64,000 bases of DNA from an uncultured Alphaproteobacteria bacterium (GTDB taxonomy: Bacteria > Pseudomonadota > Alphaproteobacteria > Methylaequorales > Methylaequoraceae), in NCBI GenBank assembly GCA_902524895.1, contig CABZFH010000003.1, forward strand, positions 1 to 64,000, in the 5' to 3' direction. This document shows positions 54,416-62,499 of this stretch, piece after piece (within the stretch, counting starts at the first letter, position 1; every line of letters begins with the position of its first letter). The notes under the pieces were generated by a model that was given only the letters and a program-made list of their open reading frames with translations, was not told the DNA's origin and made no database searches. The position numbers and the translations under genes are program-made.

Positions 54416-54885
54416 TTCTTTATTTTATAATATAAAACTTTATGTAAACCTATGTCTCTTATAGTAAATTTATCTCCAGTGACTGTAAAGCCATTCTTCT
54501 CATAAAATTTAATACTTTCTAGCCTAGAATTACACCATAAAATTTCATAATTCATAAATTCATAGATTTTTCTTTTTACTTCTTCTAATAAAATACTTCC
54601 GAATCCTTTTCTTTGATAAGCTAATTTTGTTGCCATACCTCTAATTTGTATTGTTTTTTTTTTAAAAAAATGTTTACAAGGATTTTCAATTAAAGAGAGA
54701 ATACTTATAATTTTGTCATCACTAGATAAACCATAATGTATAGTTTTTAAATGTTTATCAAGTTCATATCTTGCATAAGACTTAGAAAAATTTAAATATA
54801 ACACTTCCTCTCTTATCTCTCTAACATCTTCTAGATTTATGGTTGATATTTTATATTTTTTTTTTTCTTTTAGGGACTGGATCAT
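54412..54885 (-). CDS. GNAT family N-acetyltransferase
   Basis: 157 residues with the acetyl-CoA loop RGMATKLAYQRKGFGSILLEEV (Q/R-x2-G-x-G/A form) and the C-terminal SIKFYEKNGFTVTG. Early part (IREEVLYLN...HYGLSSDDKII) matches ElaA/YjcF-like acyltransferases. Substrate unknown. Start ATG at 54885 overlaps the end of yidD by 35 bases; no closer start is visible. Confidence 0.85.
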   Translation of the reverse strand: MIQSLKEKKKYKISTINLEDVREIREEVLYLNFSKSYARYELDKHLKTIHYGLSSDDKIISILSLIENPCKHFFKKKTIQIRGMATKLAYQRKGFGSILLEEVKRKIYEFMNYEILWCNSRLESIKFYEKNGFTVTGDKFTIRDIGLHKVLYYKIKK

Positions 54886-55102
54886 AACCTGATTTACAAA
54901 GTGGGTGACATCTAAAAATTCTTTTTAAACTTAAAAGGCTACCCTTTAAAAACCCAAAATCTTTTAAAGCCTGTATAGAATAATCAGAACAGCTAGGAAA
55001 AAAACGACAATTTACTCCAATGAACGGAGAAACAAATATTTTGTAAATTTTAATAAAAAAAATAATTAGACTCGTCAAAGTTTTATTTATTATCTTTTTC
55101 AA
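54851..55102 (-). CDS. yidD: Membrane protein insertion efficiency factor YidD
   Basis: Small amphipathic membrane-associated protein that helps YidC insert proteins. Signature: FVSPFIGVNCRFFPSCSDYS and the second Cys pair region FRCHPLCKSGYDPVP. I place the start at TTG 55102, because GGAGG stands five bases ahead; the earlier ATGs (55144, 55126) would push further into cysS. That gives 83 residues, the family length. Overlaps the cysS end by about 20 bases. Not in the usual rnpA-yidC neighbourhood. Confidence 0.85.
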   Translation of the reverse strand: MKKIINKTLTSLIIFFIKIYKIFVSPFIGVNCRFFPSCSDYSIQALKDFGFLKGSLLSLKRIFRCHPLCKSGYDPVPKRKKKI

Positions 55103-56492
55103 TTTTCCTCCATATAGTTCTATCATTTTGATCCTCAATTTCAATTCCCATTTTATTTAATTTTGAACGGATATCATCAGCTAAAGCAAAATTTTTATTA
55201 ATTCTTGCATTATTTCTCTTTTCAATTAGCTCTTCAATGTTATTTAGATTTTTTGAATTTTTATTACCAATTCCTAACCACTCTGATGGATTTTTTTTTA
55301 AAATTCCTAAAAAAACTGAAGAACTATAAATTGTTTTTTTTAAATTTTTACTTTTTATATTACTTTTACTTGATAAGTCATTAATGAGCTTATTTAAAAC
55401 GGCTAGTGCTTTTGGAGTATTAAGATCATCCAAAAGTGATTCTATTATATCATCAGAAATATCTTTAATATCATATTTATATTCATCGAAATTTTCGTCG
55501 TTCAAAAATATTCTGTAAAATCTATTAAGTGTTGCTTGTGATTGTTGTAATAAATTTTTGTTCCAATTTAAAGGTTGTCTATAGTGTGAGGAAATTAAAG
55601 ATAATCTTATCGTTTCGCTTGGATACTTTTTTAATAATTCATTAACTAACTGAATATTTCCTAATGATTTAGACATTTTTTCACCATTGAACAAGACAAA
55701 ACCATTATGAAACCAGTACCTAGCAAATAGTTTAGGATCTTTTTCATTATTTAACGAACATGACTGAGCTATTTCGTTTTCATGATGAGGAAATGTTAAA
55801 TCTATTCCCCCTGCATGAATATCAAAGGGTAACCCTAAACAAGATTCTGACATTGCTGAACATTCAAGGTGCCAGCCTGGTCTTCCATAGCCCCATGGTG
55901 AATTCCAACCTGGCTCATTTTGTTTACTTGGTTTCCATAAAACAAAATCTCCTGCGTACTTTTTATATGGTGCAACTTCAACCCTACTGCCTGAAATTTG
56001 TTCTTCTTTAGATCTTTTTGACAAACAACCGTAAGATGAAAATGAAGGAACATGAAATAAAACGTGATTATTGGATAGATACGCATTTTTATTTTTAATT
56101 AGTTTTTCAACTAAAATTATCATTTCTTCAATATACTCGGTTGCTCTTGGTTGAATATCAGGTTTATTGATTCCTAAGGAATGCATATCCTGATTATAAA
56201 TTTTTAAAAACTTGTTCGTTATTTTCTCAATCGGTACGTTTTGGGTTTTTGCCGCTAAAATTATTTTGTCGTCAATATCAGTTATATTAGAGGTATAAGT
56301 AACATTATCATAAATCAATCTTAATACTTTTATGAGAAGATCGCATACAATAGACATTCTAGCATTGCCAACATGAGCATAGTCATAAACTGTTGGGCCA
56401 CAGGCATAAACTCTTATATTATTTTTATCTATGGGAACAAAATCAATTTTCTTTCTATCAAGAGTATTAAATATTTTAAGTTCCATTGTCAT
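55083..56492 (-). CDS. cysS: Cysteinyl-tRNA synthetase
   Basis: Class I synthetase, 469 residues. Zinc ligands are complete: C of YACGPTVYDYAHVGNAR, C of GRPGWHLECSAMS, H and E of PHHENEIAQS. KMSKS is KMSKSLGN near residue 267. Start is either the ATG at 56492 or 56486. First gene of a compact minus-strand operon running to the FMN reductase; divergent from the ParA gene. Confidence 0.96.
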   Translation of the reverse strand: MTMELKIFNTLDRKKIDFVPIDKNNIRVYACGPTVYDYAHVGNARMSIVCDLLIKVLRLIYDNVTYTSNITDIDDKIILAAKTQNVPIEKITNKFLKIYNQDMHSLGINKPDIQPRATEYIEEMIILVEKLIKNKNAYLSNNHVLFHVPSFSSYGCLSKRSKEEQISGSRVEVAPYKKYAGDFVLWKPSKQNEPGWNSPWGYGRPGWHLECSAMSESCLGLPFDIHAGGIDLTFPHHENEIAQSCSLNNEKDPKLFARYWFHNGFVLFNGEKMSKSLGNIQLVNELLKKYPSETIRLSLISSHYRQPLNWNKNLLQQSQATLNRFYRIFLNDENFDEYKYDIKDISDDIIESLLDDLNTPKALAVLNKLINDLSSKSNIKSKNLKKTIYSSSVFLGILKKNPSEWLGIGNKNSKNLNNIEELIEKRNNARINKNFALADDIRSKLNKMGIEIEDQNDRTIWRKIEKDNK

Positions 56493-56597
56493 AAATTTTT
56501 CATATTTACTATATATTTTAATATAATTAATAAATATTAAATTTGGTCAATAAATTAAAATAATTATGATTCAACAAAATACTACATTTTTTAAATC

Positions 56598-57200
56598 ATG
56601 AAAGTCGTAAGTGTTATGAATACCAAGGGAGGTGTAGGAAAATCAACACTCGCTTCAAACCTAGTGGGCTTTGTCAAACAGATGGGGTTTGAAGTTGCAA
56701 TTTGTGATTTGGACAAACAAAATACTCTCACCTTCTGGCATAAAAAAAGTAAACTAAATTTGCTGGAACTCAAAATCGATGATTTAAATAAAATAAAAAA
56801 AACTAAAAATATAGATTATTTATTTATTGATACACCGGCGGCTATTAAAAAAAATCTAATTTACAAAATAACTGAAATCTCCAATTTCTGTATTATTCCA
56901 TTTACTGAAAGTATGATTGATATACGCACAACAAAAAAATTTTTAGGTGTACTTAAAAAATATAAAAAAAATAAAAAGCTCAAATTTTTTTTAGTTTTAA
57001 ATAAATTGAGATTTTCAAAAAATAATATTCTTAGAATAAAAGATATTGAGGATAAATTACTAAATAAAGTTCACGTAAATATTTTAAATACCAAAAACTT
57101 TGACAAAGAAATGGAAAAAGGATCAATAATTACAAAATCAAATTATTCAAAGACTTTTCATATTCGCGATCAATTGATTAACTTAATAAATAAGATCTAA
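56598..57200 (+). CDS. Orphan ParA-family ATPase
   Basis: 200-residue deviant Walker ATPase: MNTKGGVGKSTLASNL at residues 7-22, the switch DLDKQNTLTFW, and Walker B YLFIDTPAA. Its length is that of short ParA/MinD-like proteins without a DNA-binding N-terminus. No ParB, parS-like repeat or plasmid gene is seen nearby, so a role in chromosome or plasmid segregation is not supported; positioning of some other cell complex is as likely. Stands alone on the plus strand between minus-strand genes. Confidence 0.85.
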   Translation: MKVVSVMNTKGGVGKSTLASNLVGFVKQMGFEVAICDLDKQNTLTFWHKKSKLNLLELKIDDLNKIKKTKNIDYLFIDTPAAIKKNLIYKITEISNFCIIPFTESMIDIRTTKKFLGVLKKYKKNKKLKFFLVLNKLRFSKNNILRIKDIEDKLLNKVHVNILNTKNFDKEMEKGSIITKSNYSKTFHIRDQLINLINKI

Positions 57201-57204
57201 AAAC

Positions 57205-57708
57205 TTAATCTAAAATTTCTTTTATCTTACACTCAGTTTTTTCAACTTTAAGAGATTTTATTAATTCGTTATAGTGTGTTTTATTTTTTTCATTTTTAAT
57301 TTGTTCTAACTTTTTTAATTTAAGTTCTTTTCGAAATAAGTAATTAATTTCCACGTCACAGTTTACTATTTCTCCTTCTTCATATAAAACTTTTTTTACT
57401 AACTTCTGATCTTCAAACTCTTTATAGTATCCATCTAAGAAATTATTTTTCATGTTGAATGTTTTTGTTCTCACACCATTGTTAAATTTTTTGAAAATAC
57501 CATGTTCTTCTCCATCTAAATAATTTTTAATATTAGTTAATTTTTCGTTGTCATCAAATATATAGCAAGTTCCACTGAACTTAATAAAGGTATATTTCAA
57601 AAGAAAAAAACCATCTTGTTTTATCACATCGTCACAACTAAAAATTTTTTCTTTCGAGTAACTACTTATAAAGCTAAAGACAATATAAAAAAATAAAAGT
57701 AATCTCAT
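57205..57708 (-). CDS. Secreted YwqK/MORN-variant protein
   Basis: 167 residues with a signal peptide (about 1-18, ending SSYSKE). The middle holds MORN-variant repeats as in YwqK proteins: NYLDGEEHGIFKKFNNG, MKNNFLDGYYKEFEDQ. The tail is a charged helix. Such repeats are common in exported proteins of unknown role. Ends four bases from the convergent ParA gene. Confidence 0.6.
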   Translation of the reverse strand: MRLLLFFYIVFSFISSYSKEKIFSCDDVIKQDGFFLLKYTFIKFSGTCYIFDDNEKLTNIKNYLDGEEHGIFKKFNNGVRTKTFNMKNNFLDGYYKEFEDQKLVKKVLYEEGEIVNCDVEINYLFRKELKLKKLEQIKNEKNKTHYNELIKSLKVEKTECKIKEILD

Positions 57709-57800
57709 TTATGATTAAAAATATAAACTCATTGGTATAGTAATTATTTTAAACCAAAAAAATAGATTTTAAAAAAAAATTAAAAAAATGTCGTCTAATC

Positions 57801-57929
57801 TCAGTTTACTTTTTTATAACCCCATCTATTTTCAGCTAAATCTTTAAGATTATTGGTTTCTCTAGGTATTCTAATTAAAAAACTTTTTAATTTTATGATT
57901 TTTTTTGTTAACAACATATCTGACTCCAT
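57801..57929 (-). CDS. Possible 42-residue peptide
   Basis: An open frame from ATG 57929 to TGA 57801 encodes 42 residues: a basic helical first half (LLTKKIIKLKSFLIRIP) and a tail RETNNLKDLAENRWGYKKVN. No ribosome site is evident. The mixed composition (Trp, Gly, Glu, Asn) is less random than most short AT-rich frames, but homologues are needed to believe it. Confidence 0.3.
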   Translation of the reverse strand: MESDMLLTKKIIKLKSFLIRIPRETNNLKDLAENRWGYKKVN

Positions 57930-58049
57930 AGTAAAGATTAAAGATATGTACTTTTAACTCATGTACTATGAGTCACTTTGTAACCATGTGAATGGTTTTA
58001 TTATGATAATTAATTTTTTATATTTTACAATATTAAAAAATATTACAAA
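57930..58049. other. Non-coding stretch with two small hairpins
   Basis: Part of the only long gap in the window (57709-58171). It holds two adjacent inverted repeats: ACTCAT-GTACT-ATGAGT (57957-57973) and AACCAT-GTGA-ATGGTT (57982-57997), the second followed by TTATTATG on the plus strand. They may be terminator-like or part of a small RNA. Nothing else is seen. Confidence 0.3.
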
Positions 58050-58166
58050 TTATTCAGAGGAGAATATTTTATTTGTATTCATTCTTTCTATTTTTTTTGA
58101 ATAACTAGAAATCATGCCATAACAGATTAAAATTAAAATGAGTATCAATGGAAAAAATTTTTTCAT
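58050..58166 (-). CDS. Small membrane peptide (38 residues)
   Basis: An ATG at 58166, five bases after the metallophosphoesterase stop, opens a frame of 38 residues ending at TAA 58050. It begins MKKFFPLILILILICYGM, a basic start then a membrane span, followed by a short polar tail (SKKIERMNTNKIF). GAG lies seven bases ahead of the ATG. Placement and composition suggest a translated small membrane protein or a lipoprotein-like/secretion signal remnant coupled to the upstream gene. Confidence 0.5.
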   Translation of the reverse strand: MKKFFPLILILILICYGMISSYSKKIERMNTNKIFSSE

Positions 58167-58171
58167 TTTCT

Positions 58172-59218
58172 CTACTTAGGTGCTAAATTAATCTCTAACA
58201 TCTCATTACTTGATCCTAATCGCATTTTTGGACCCCAGCAACCCAACCCAGAAGAAACATATAAAGTAGATTCATACTTTTTATAAATCCCATAACAAAA
58301 ATTAAATTTTAATTTTACTAGTAAATTAAATGGAAAAATTTGACCGTTGTGTGTGTGACCCGCTAAAACTAAATCAACTTTATTTCTTATAAAACTCCAT
58401 ACTGAGGGTTTATGAACTAAAACTAAATTAAACAGATGCTCTCTTTTCAATTTTAAAGCAAGTTTTTTTTGTGATGAAACAGTCTGATTGTCGTTCAAAC
58501 CTATTATATTCAAATTTTTATATATTAAAGATGAATTATTCAAATACAAAACACCGTTTGTTTGTAAAACTTCTAATATTTCATTTGTATTATTTAAGTA
58601 ATATTCATGGTTTCCAGTTACAAAAAAAATTTTTTTTTTCAAGAGTTTAAATTTTTCTAAATATTTTAGTTTGAAAGAACTTGAATCAATTAAATCTCCT
58701 CCAATTAAAAGAAAATCATATTGAATTTTACTTAAAATTGAAATTACTTTATCCAAATACTCTTGCGAATTGGAACCCAAATGAAGATCACTTAGAAATA
58801 TTAATCTTAAATTATTCTTAATTTTATTGGAAGTTATTTTTATGTTTTTTTTTTTTATTACTTTTCCTTTAAAAATAGAATAAATAATTAAAAAAATATT
58901 TAAGCATAAAAAAACTAAAGAGACTATACTAGGATTCAATAAAGTAATATTTTTCATTAATATTGCGGTACTCGATATGAAAAAACTTATGAAACCGATT
59001 CCAATTCCATAATATATTATTTTTTTATTAAATAGATTCCTTCTTATTATTAATATCAAAAAAATGCTTACTAAAAAAAATAAAAAATTTTTTAAAGATA
59101 ATAAGTCAAAAGAATTCGTTGTAACTAAGTTGTAATAATTCAAATATGGAAAGAAAAATAATAAAAAGAATATTACTGTAGTCATAAAAAAATTGGTAAC
59201 TATTTTTAATTTCTGCAT
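58172..59218 (-). CDS. Membrane-anchored metallophosphoesterase (YkuE/YaeI-like)
   Basis: About residues 1-125 carry four membrane segments. The calcineurin-like phosphoesterase domain follows with all metal motifs: FLSDLHLGSN (D, H), LIGGDLID (D), VTGNHEYY (N, H), and AGHTHNGQIFP (H, H). YaeI-type homologues act on phosphodiester lipids such as UDP-diacylglucosamine, but the substrate here is unknown. Length 348 residues. It starts four bases after the photolyase-like gene and is followed by a 38-residue peptide gene. Confidence 0.88.
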   Translation of the reverse strand: MQKLKIVTNFFMTTVIFFLLFFFPYLNYYNLVTTNSFDLLSLKNFLFFLVSIFLILIIRRNLFNKKIIYYGIGIGFISFFISSTAILMKNITLLNPSIVSLVFLCLNIFLIIYSIFKGKVIKKKNIKITSNKIKNNLRLIFLSDLHLGSNSQEYLDKVISILSKIQYDFLLIGGDLIDSSSFKLKYLEKFKLLKKKIFFVTGNHEYYLNNTNEILEVLQTNGVLYLNNSSLIYKNLNIIGLNDNQTVSSQKKLALKLKREHLFNLVLVHKPSVWSFIRNKVDLVLAGHTHNGQIFPFNLLVKLKFNFCYGIYKKYESTLYVSSGLGCWGPKMRLGSSNEMLEINLAPK

Positions 59219-59222
59219 TGTA

Positions 59223-60374
59223 TTAACTTATTTGCAAACCTAGATTTTCGATTATCTGTGGTATGTTTTTTTTAAAATTAAAAAATCCTTTACGAGAAAA
59301 ACTCCAGCAATAAATATCTTCTTTTTTGTAAATATAATTTAAATTAATTTTATATTTTTTTTCACATTTTTTTAAATAATCATAATTTTCACCAACACAT
59401 GGATAAATAACGTCTAAATTATTTTCACTTATGATTGAAGAATCAAACTCTTTAAGTTTTATACACGTTTTACCATTAAATTCCCTACAGAAATCATCGA
59501 TGAGTTTTGATTTAAAGTTTAAAACATTTTCACTTAACTCTAAATTTCTAATTTTATTATCAAGTAATAAAATAATAATTTTTTCATATCTCTCAAAAAA
59601 ATCTTTCCTATCTAAAATATTTAGATCATTTTCAAATGAAATTAAAATATTACTCTTTTTTTTATGATTATATTTTGGTAACTCCTCTTCAATCTCATAG
59701 TTAACTTTTGGTATCAATGCTTTAGCTTGCTCATTTAGAATAATATTAGAAAATCTTCCACCCGTAAATTTCTCAATATTCCATGACTTAGCTACATAGT
59801 GTTTGCCAATTGTTTGTAAACCAGCAACCCATCTCCAGCTTAATGTGTTCGATGCTGCGTCACCATCATTTAAATATTTTAAAAATAGCTTAGCGCCTAA
59901 CTCCCATGGTAATTTTAGTGTAAATATCCAGATACTTGCGAACCACATTCGGGTATGATTGTGGAGATAGTTTTTATTTTTTAATTCTTCCATCCACTTA
60001 TTGAAACAATCTACGTTGGTCTTTCCACTGTAAGCATAAGAAAATCCTCTTGGCTCAATAATCTCATTCGTTGCATCAACATAGTCTTTCCAAACTTTCG
60101 GTCTTAATTCTAGCCAACCTTTCCAGTAGATTCTCCAAAAAACTTCGTGAACGAATTTTTCAACTTTTTCATATTTGAATTCTTTTAAAACTTCTTTCAA
60201 AATATAATATTCACTTATAATTCCATGTGAAATATACTTAGAAAGATGTGAGACACTATTTTTTTCTTTTTTACCAAAATCAAAGTTTCTCAACTGGCCA
60301 TACGAAGAAAGCTTATTATCAATAAATTCTCTTAGCTCTTTTTGTGATTGTAAATAATGTGTTGGATTATGCAT
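59223..60374 (-). CDS. Photolyase/cryptochrome-like flavoprotein with reversed domain order
   Basis: Residues 13-235 match the FAD-binding helical domain of photolyases/cryptochromes: HEVFWRIYWKGWLE, HNHTRMWFASIWIF (138-151), YLNDGDAASNTLSWRWVAG (167-185) and KFTGGRF. The usual N-terminal antenna domain is missing. Instead residues 240-380 form an alpha/beta region that resembles that domain: SNILISFENDLNILDRKDFF, IIILLLDN, and WSFSRKGFFNFKKNIPQI near its end. Total 383 residues. DNA repair or light signalling are both possible. Its end is four bases from the metallophosphoesterase start. Confidence 0.82.
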   Translation of the reverse strand: MHNPTHYLQSQKELREFIDNKLSSYGQLRNFDFGKKEKNSVSHLSKYISHGIISEYYILKEVLKEFKYEKVEKFVHEVFWRIYWKGWLELRPKVWKDYVDATNEIIEPRGFSYAYSGKTNVDCFNKWMEELKNKNYLHNHTRMWFASIWIFTLKLPWELGAKLFLKYLNDGDAASNTLSWRWVAGLQTIGKHYVAKSWNIEKFTGGRFSNIILNEQAKALIPKVNYEIEEELPKYNHKKKSNILISFENDLNILDRKDFFERYEKIIILLLDNKIRNLELSENVLNFKSKLIDDFCREFNGKTCIKLKEFDSSIISENNLDVIYPCVGENYDYLKKCEKKYKINLNYIYKKEDIYCWSFSRKGFFNFKKNIPQIIENLGLQIS

Positions 60375-60405
60375 ATCAAAATATTAATGGAAAACTTATT
60401 TATTT

Positions 60406-60870
60406 TTACTTGCCGATAAAATAATCATCTTCAAAATTTCCACTCTTGGTTTTTCCATCTACATATTTTAAAGTGCCTTTACCGTGTCTTTTTCCAAACT
60501 TCCAAAATCCTTCGTAAATGACTCCATCAGGATATATATATATTCCAAAACCGTGTTTCTCTCCATTTCTAAATTCTCCTTTGAAGTTTGAACCATGTTC
60601 CCAACAATTAAATTCACCCATGCCACTTTCTTGCCCATTTAAAAATTCACCTCTATATGTTGCACCATCTGAATAAGTAAATGTTCCTTTACCATTATAG
60701 AGACCATTTTTGAATTCGCCTACATAAGCTGTTCCGTTTTTAGCTACCGATCCAATACAATCAGTCCACATCATATGGTTTTCACCTTTACACTTTAAGT
60801 TTTTAGTATCTGCATTCAAAAGACCAAAAAAAAACAAAATTAAAAAGGGACTTAAAAATATATTAAACAT
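60406..60870 (-). CDS. Secreted MORN-repeat protein
   Basis: 154 residues from ATG 60870, beginning with a signal peptide (MFNIFLSPFLILFFFGLLNA). Four to five MORN repeats follow: YVGEFKNGLYNGKGTFTY, YRGEFLNGQESGMGEF, FKGEFRNGEKHGFGIYIY, YEGFWKFGKRHGKGTLKY. An earlier TTG at 60912 would spoil the signal peptide. MORN repeats often bind lipids or proteins; the role is unknown. Confidence 0.8.
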   Translation of the reverse strand: MFNIFLSPFLILFFFGLLNADTKNLKCKGENHMMWTDCIGSVAKNGTAYVGEFKNGLYNGKGTFTYSDGATYRGEFLNGQESGMGEFNCWEHGSNFKGEFRNGEKHGFGIYIYPDGVIYEGFWKFGKRHGKGTLKYVDGKTKSGNFEDDYFIGK

Positions 60871-60960
60871 AAGAACTTTTTTTAATATTTTATAAGAATA
60901 TATATAGTACAAGTTGTAAAGAAAAACATAATTTACAATAAATTATTATAATTTAATCTT

Positions 60961-61230
60961 TTACTTTAACCATTTTTCAATATGACATGAAAAATCTGGA
61001 AAATATTTTGAAATTTCTGATAATTCAAAAGTTCCTAGAATTGAGGTGTTATCTTCCCTTTCTAATAAAAATTTAAAACTAAACGTTAAAAGCTCTTCTT
61101 TAGTTTTAAGGTTCTTCGTTAGTTTTTTTAGAGTCTGATCAGATAATACAACAACATGTTCTGTAATCGTTTTTCTTTTCACAATCACCATAAATTCATT
61201 GTTATTAATTTTTTTAACGTTAATTAACAC
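60961..61230 (-). CDS. Conserved small protein of unknown function
   Basis: 89 residues from a GTG start. The pattern of a beta-rich start (VIVKRKTITEHVVVLSD) and the C-terminal half FSFKFLLEREDNTSILGTFELSEISKYFPDF matches a small conserved bacterial family I recall (FEFLLEREPNTSIL...YFPEY) but cannot name. No motif suggests catalysis. Confidence 0.65.
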   Translation of the reverse strand: MLINVKKINNNEFMVIVKRKTITEHVVVLSDQTLKKLTKNLKTKEELLTFSFKFLLEREDNTSILGTFELSEISKYFPDFSCHIEKWLK

Positions 61231-61270
61231 TATTCTTAAACTAGTTTTAGATTATCTCAGAAATACAATA

Positions 61271-61948
61271 TTATCTAATTTTTGATATTATCATCCATAA
61301 AAATCTTATTGATAAAAAGTTTCTAATAACTCCAATTACATAAGTTAAAGCTGCAGCGGTAAGAATACTTTTGCAAGCCTTATGATATTGAATTGGTATT
61401 TTTTGTTTAATAATAGGATAAGCTCTATTAAAACTAGCATCGAATTCTACATCCAATGTCAAAATTTGAATTATGATACTGATAGATAAAGAAAACGCTG
61501 CTACGATAAAACATAATTTCAAAAAAACTATTGAACCCGTTGACAATACAATAGGCAATGCAGAATATAGAACAATATTACCAATATTTAATATCCATGA
61601 TGTCTTTTTTACAATAATGTTTCTTCTTTCTAATGGTTTATAATTTTCTTTATGTTGAAGAGCATGTCCTATTTCATGGCAAATAATAGAGATTGCCGTC
61701 AAACTTTTTTTTGAAATTCTTTCCTCAAGAACTTTTACTTTTCTTTCTTTTAAATCATAATGATCGCCCACTAAAGTTTTTTCAATTTTAACGTTTAATA
61801 ATTTATTTTCCTCTAAAATCTGATTGCCAAATTCTAATCCGTTGAAAGGCATATTTATGAGTGTCTTATTATTTTTATTTAAAATATAATTAAGCCAAAC
61901 AACTGGAAAAATAAATAAAGAAAAAAAAACTAAAATTATAAATAACAC
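61271..61948 (-). CDS. YugP-type zinc metallopeptidase
   Basis: 225 residues with an N-terminal membrane segment, the zinc motif ICHEIGHALQHKENY near residue 88-102, two or three C-terminal membrane spans (about 125-165) and ILTLDVEFDASFNRA, whose Glu is the likely third ligand. This is the Zn_peptidase_2 family. Start is GTG at 61948. Role is probably membrane protein turnover, by analogy only. Confidence 0.87.
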   Translation of the reverse strand: MLFIILVFFSLFIFPVVWLNYILNKNNKTLINMPFNGLEFGNQILEENKLLNVKIEKTLVGDHYDLKERKVKVLEERISKKSLTAISIICHEIGHALQHKENYKPLERRNIIVKKTSWILNIGNIVLYSALPIVLSTGSIVFLKLCFIVAAFSLSISIIIQILTLDVEFDASFNRAYPIIKQKIPIQYHKACKSILTAAALTYVIGVIRNFLSIRFLWMIISKIR

Positions 61949-61975
61949 TGTTTTAACCTTCTATAATGTAAATAA

Positions 61976-62425
61976 TTATAACGTTTCATTCAAAACATAT
62001 TTTAAAATTTTTACAGCCTGATCTTGACTTTTTGCAACTGCAGATGCTGCAGCGTCAACTTCCTTTAGTGCATGCTGATTAGCTTCATCGTGAATTACTA
62101 TTATTGATTTATTTAGAGCCGAAGCATAGCCAGCATCAAAAGCTGCGTTCCACTGTCTATATTTATCCCCAAATTTAACTATTACAACATCACAATCTTT
62201 AATTGATTTTTTTGTTTTAATGGAATTAATCCTTGCACCTTTATTGTCTTTCCAAAATTGTTTTTCTTCATTTCCTAAGATTTCAACTCCACAATTATCT
62301 GAGGCGTCATGATTAGTAACAGGAGAAGAAAAATTTACTTCAAGATTTTCTTTTCTACATAATTCTTTAATTTCTTCTCTCCAATTAGAATGTATTTCTC
62401 CTGATAGATAAACATTTAACATCAT
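61976..62425 (-). CDS. YtoQ family protein
   Basis: 149 residues with the family features VYLSGEIHSNWREEI, FSSPVTNHDASDNCG, DVVIVKFGDKYRQWNAAFDAGYA and HALKEVDAAASAVA. The fold resembles nucleoside 2-deoxyribosyltransferases, which supports a nucleotide-related role but does not prove it. Lies 27 bases from the peptidase gene. Confidence 0.9.
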   Translation of the reverse strand: MMLNVYLSGEIHSNWREEIKELCRKENLEVNFSSPVTNHDASDNCGVEILGNEEKQFWKDNKGARINSIKTKKSIKDCDVVIVKFGDKYRQWNAAFDAGYASALNKSIIVIHDEANQHALKEVDAAASAVAKSQDQAVKILKYVLNETL

Positions 62426-62499
62426 TTAGACTCCTTTAAGTAAAATCATATCATAGTTACTTAAATAATTTTCATTTTAAAAAATTACAACGTCAAACT

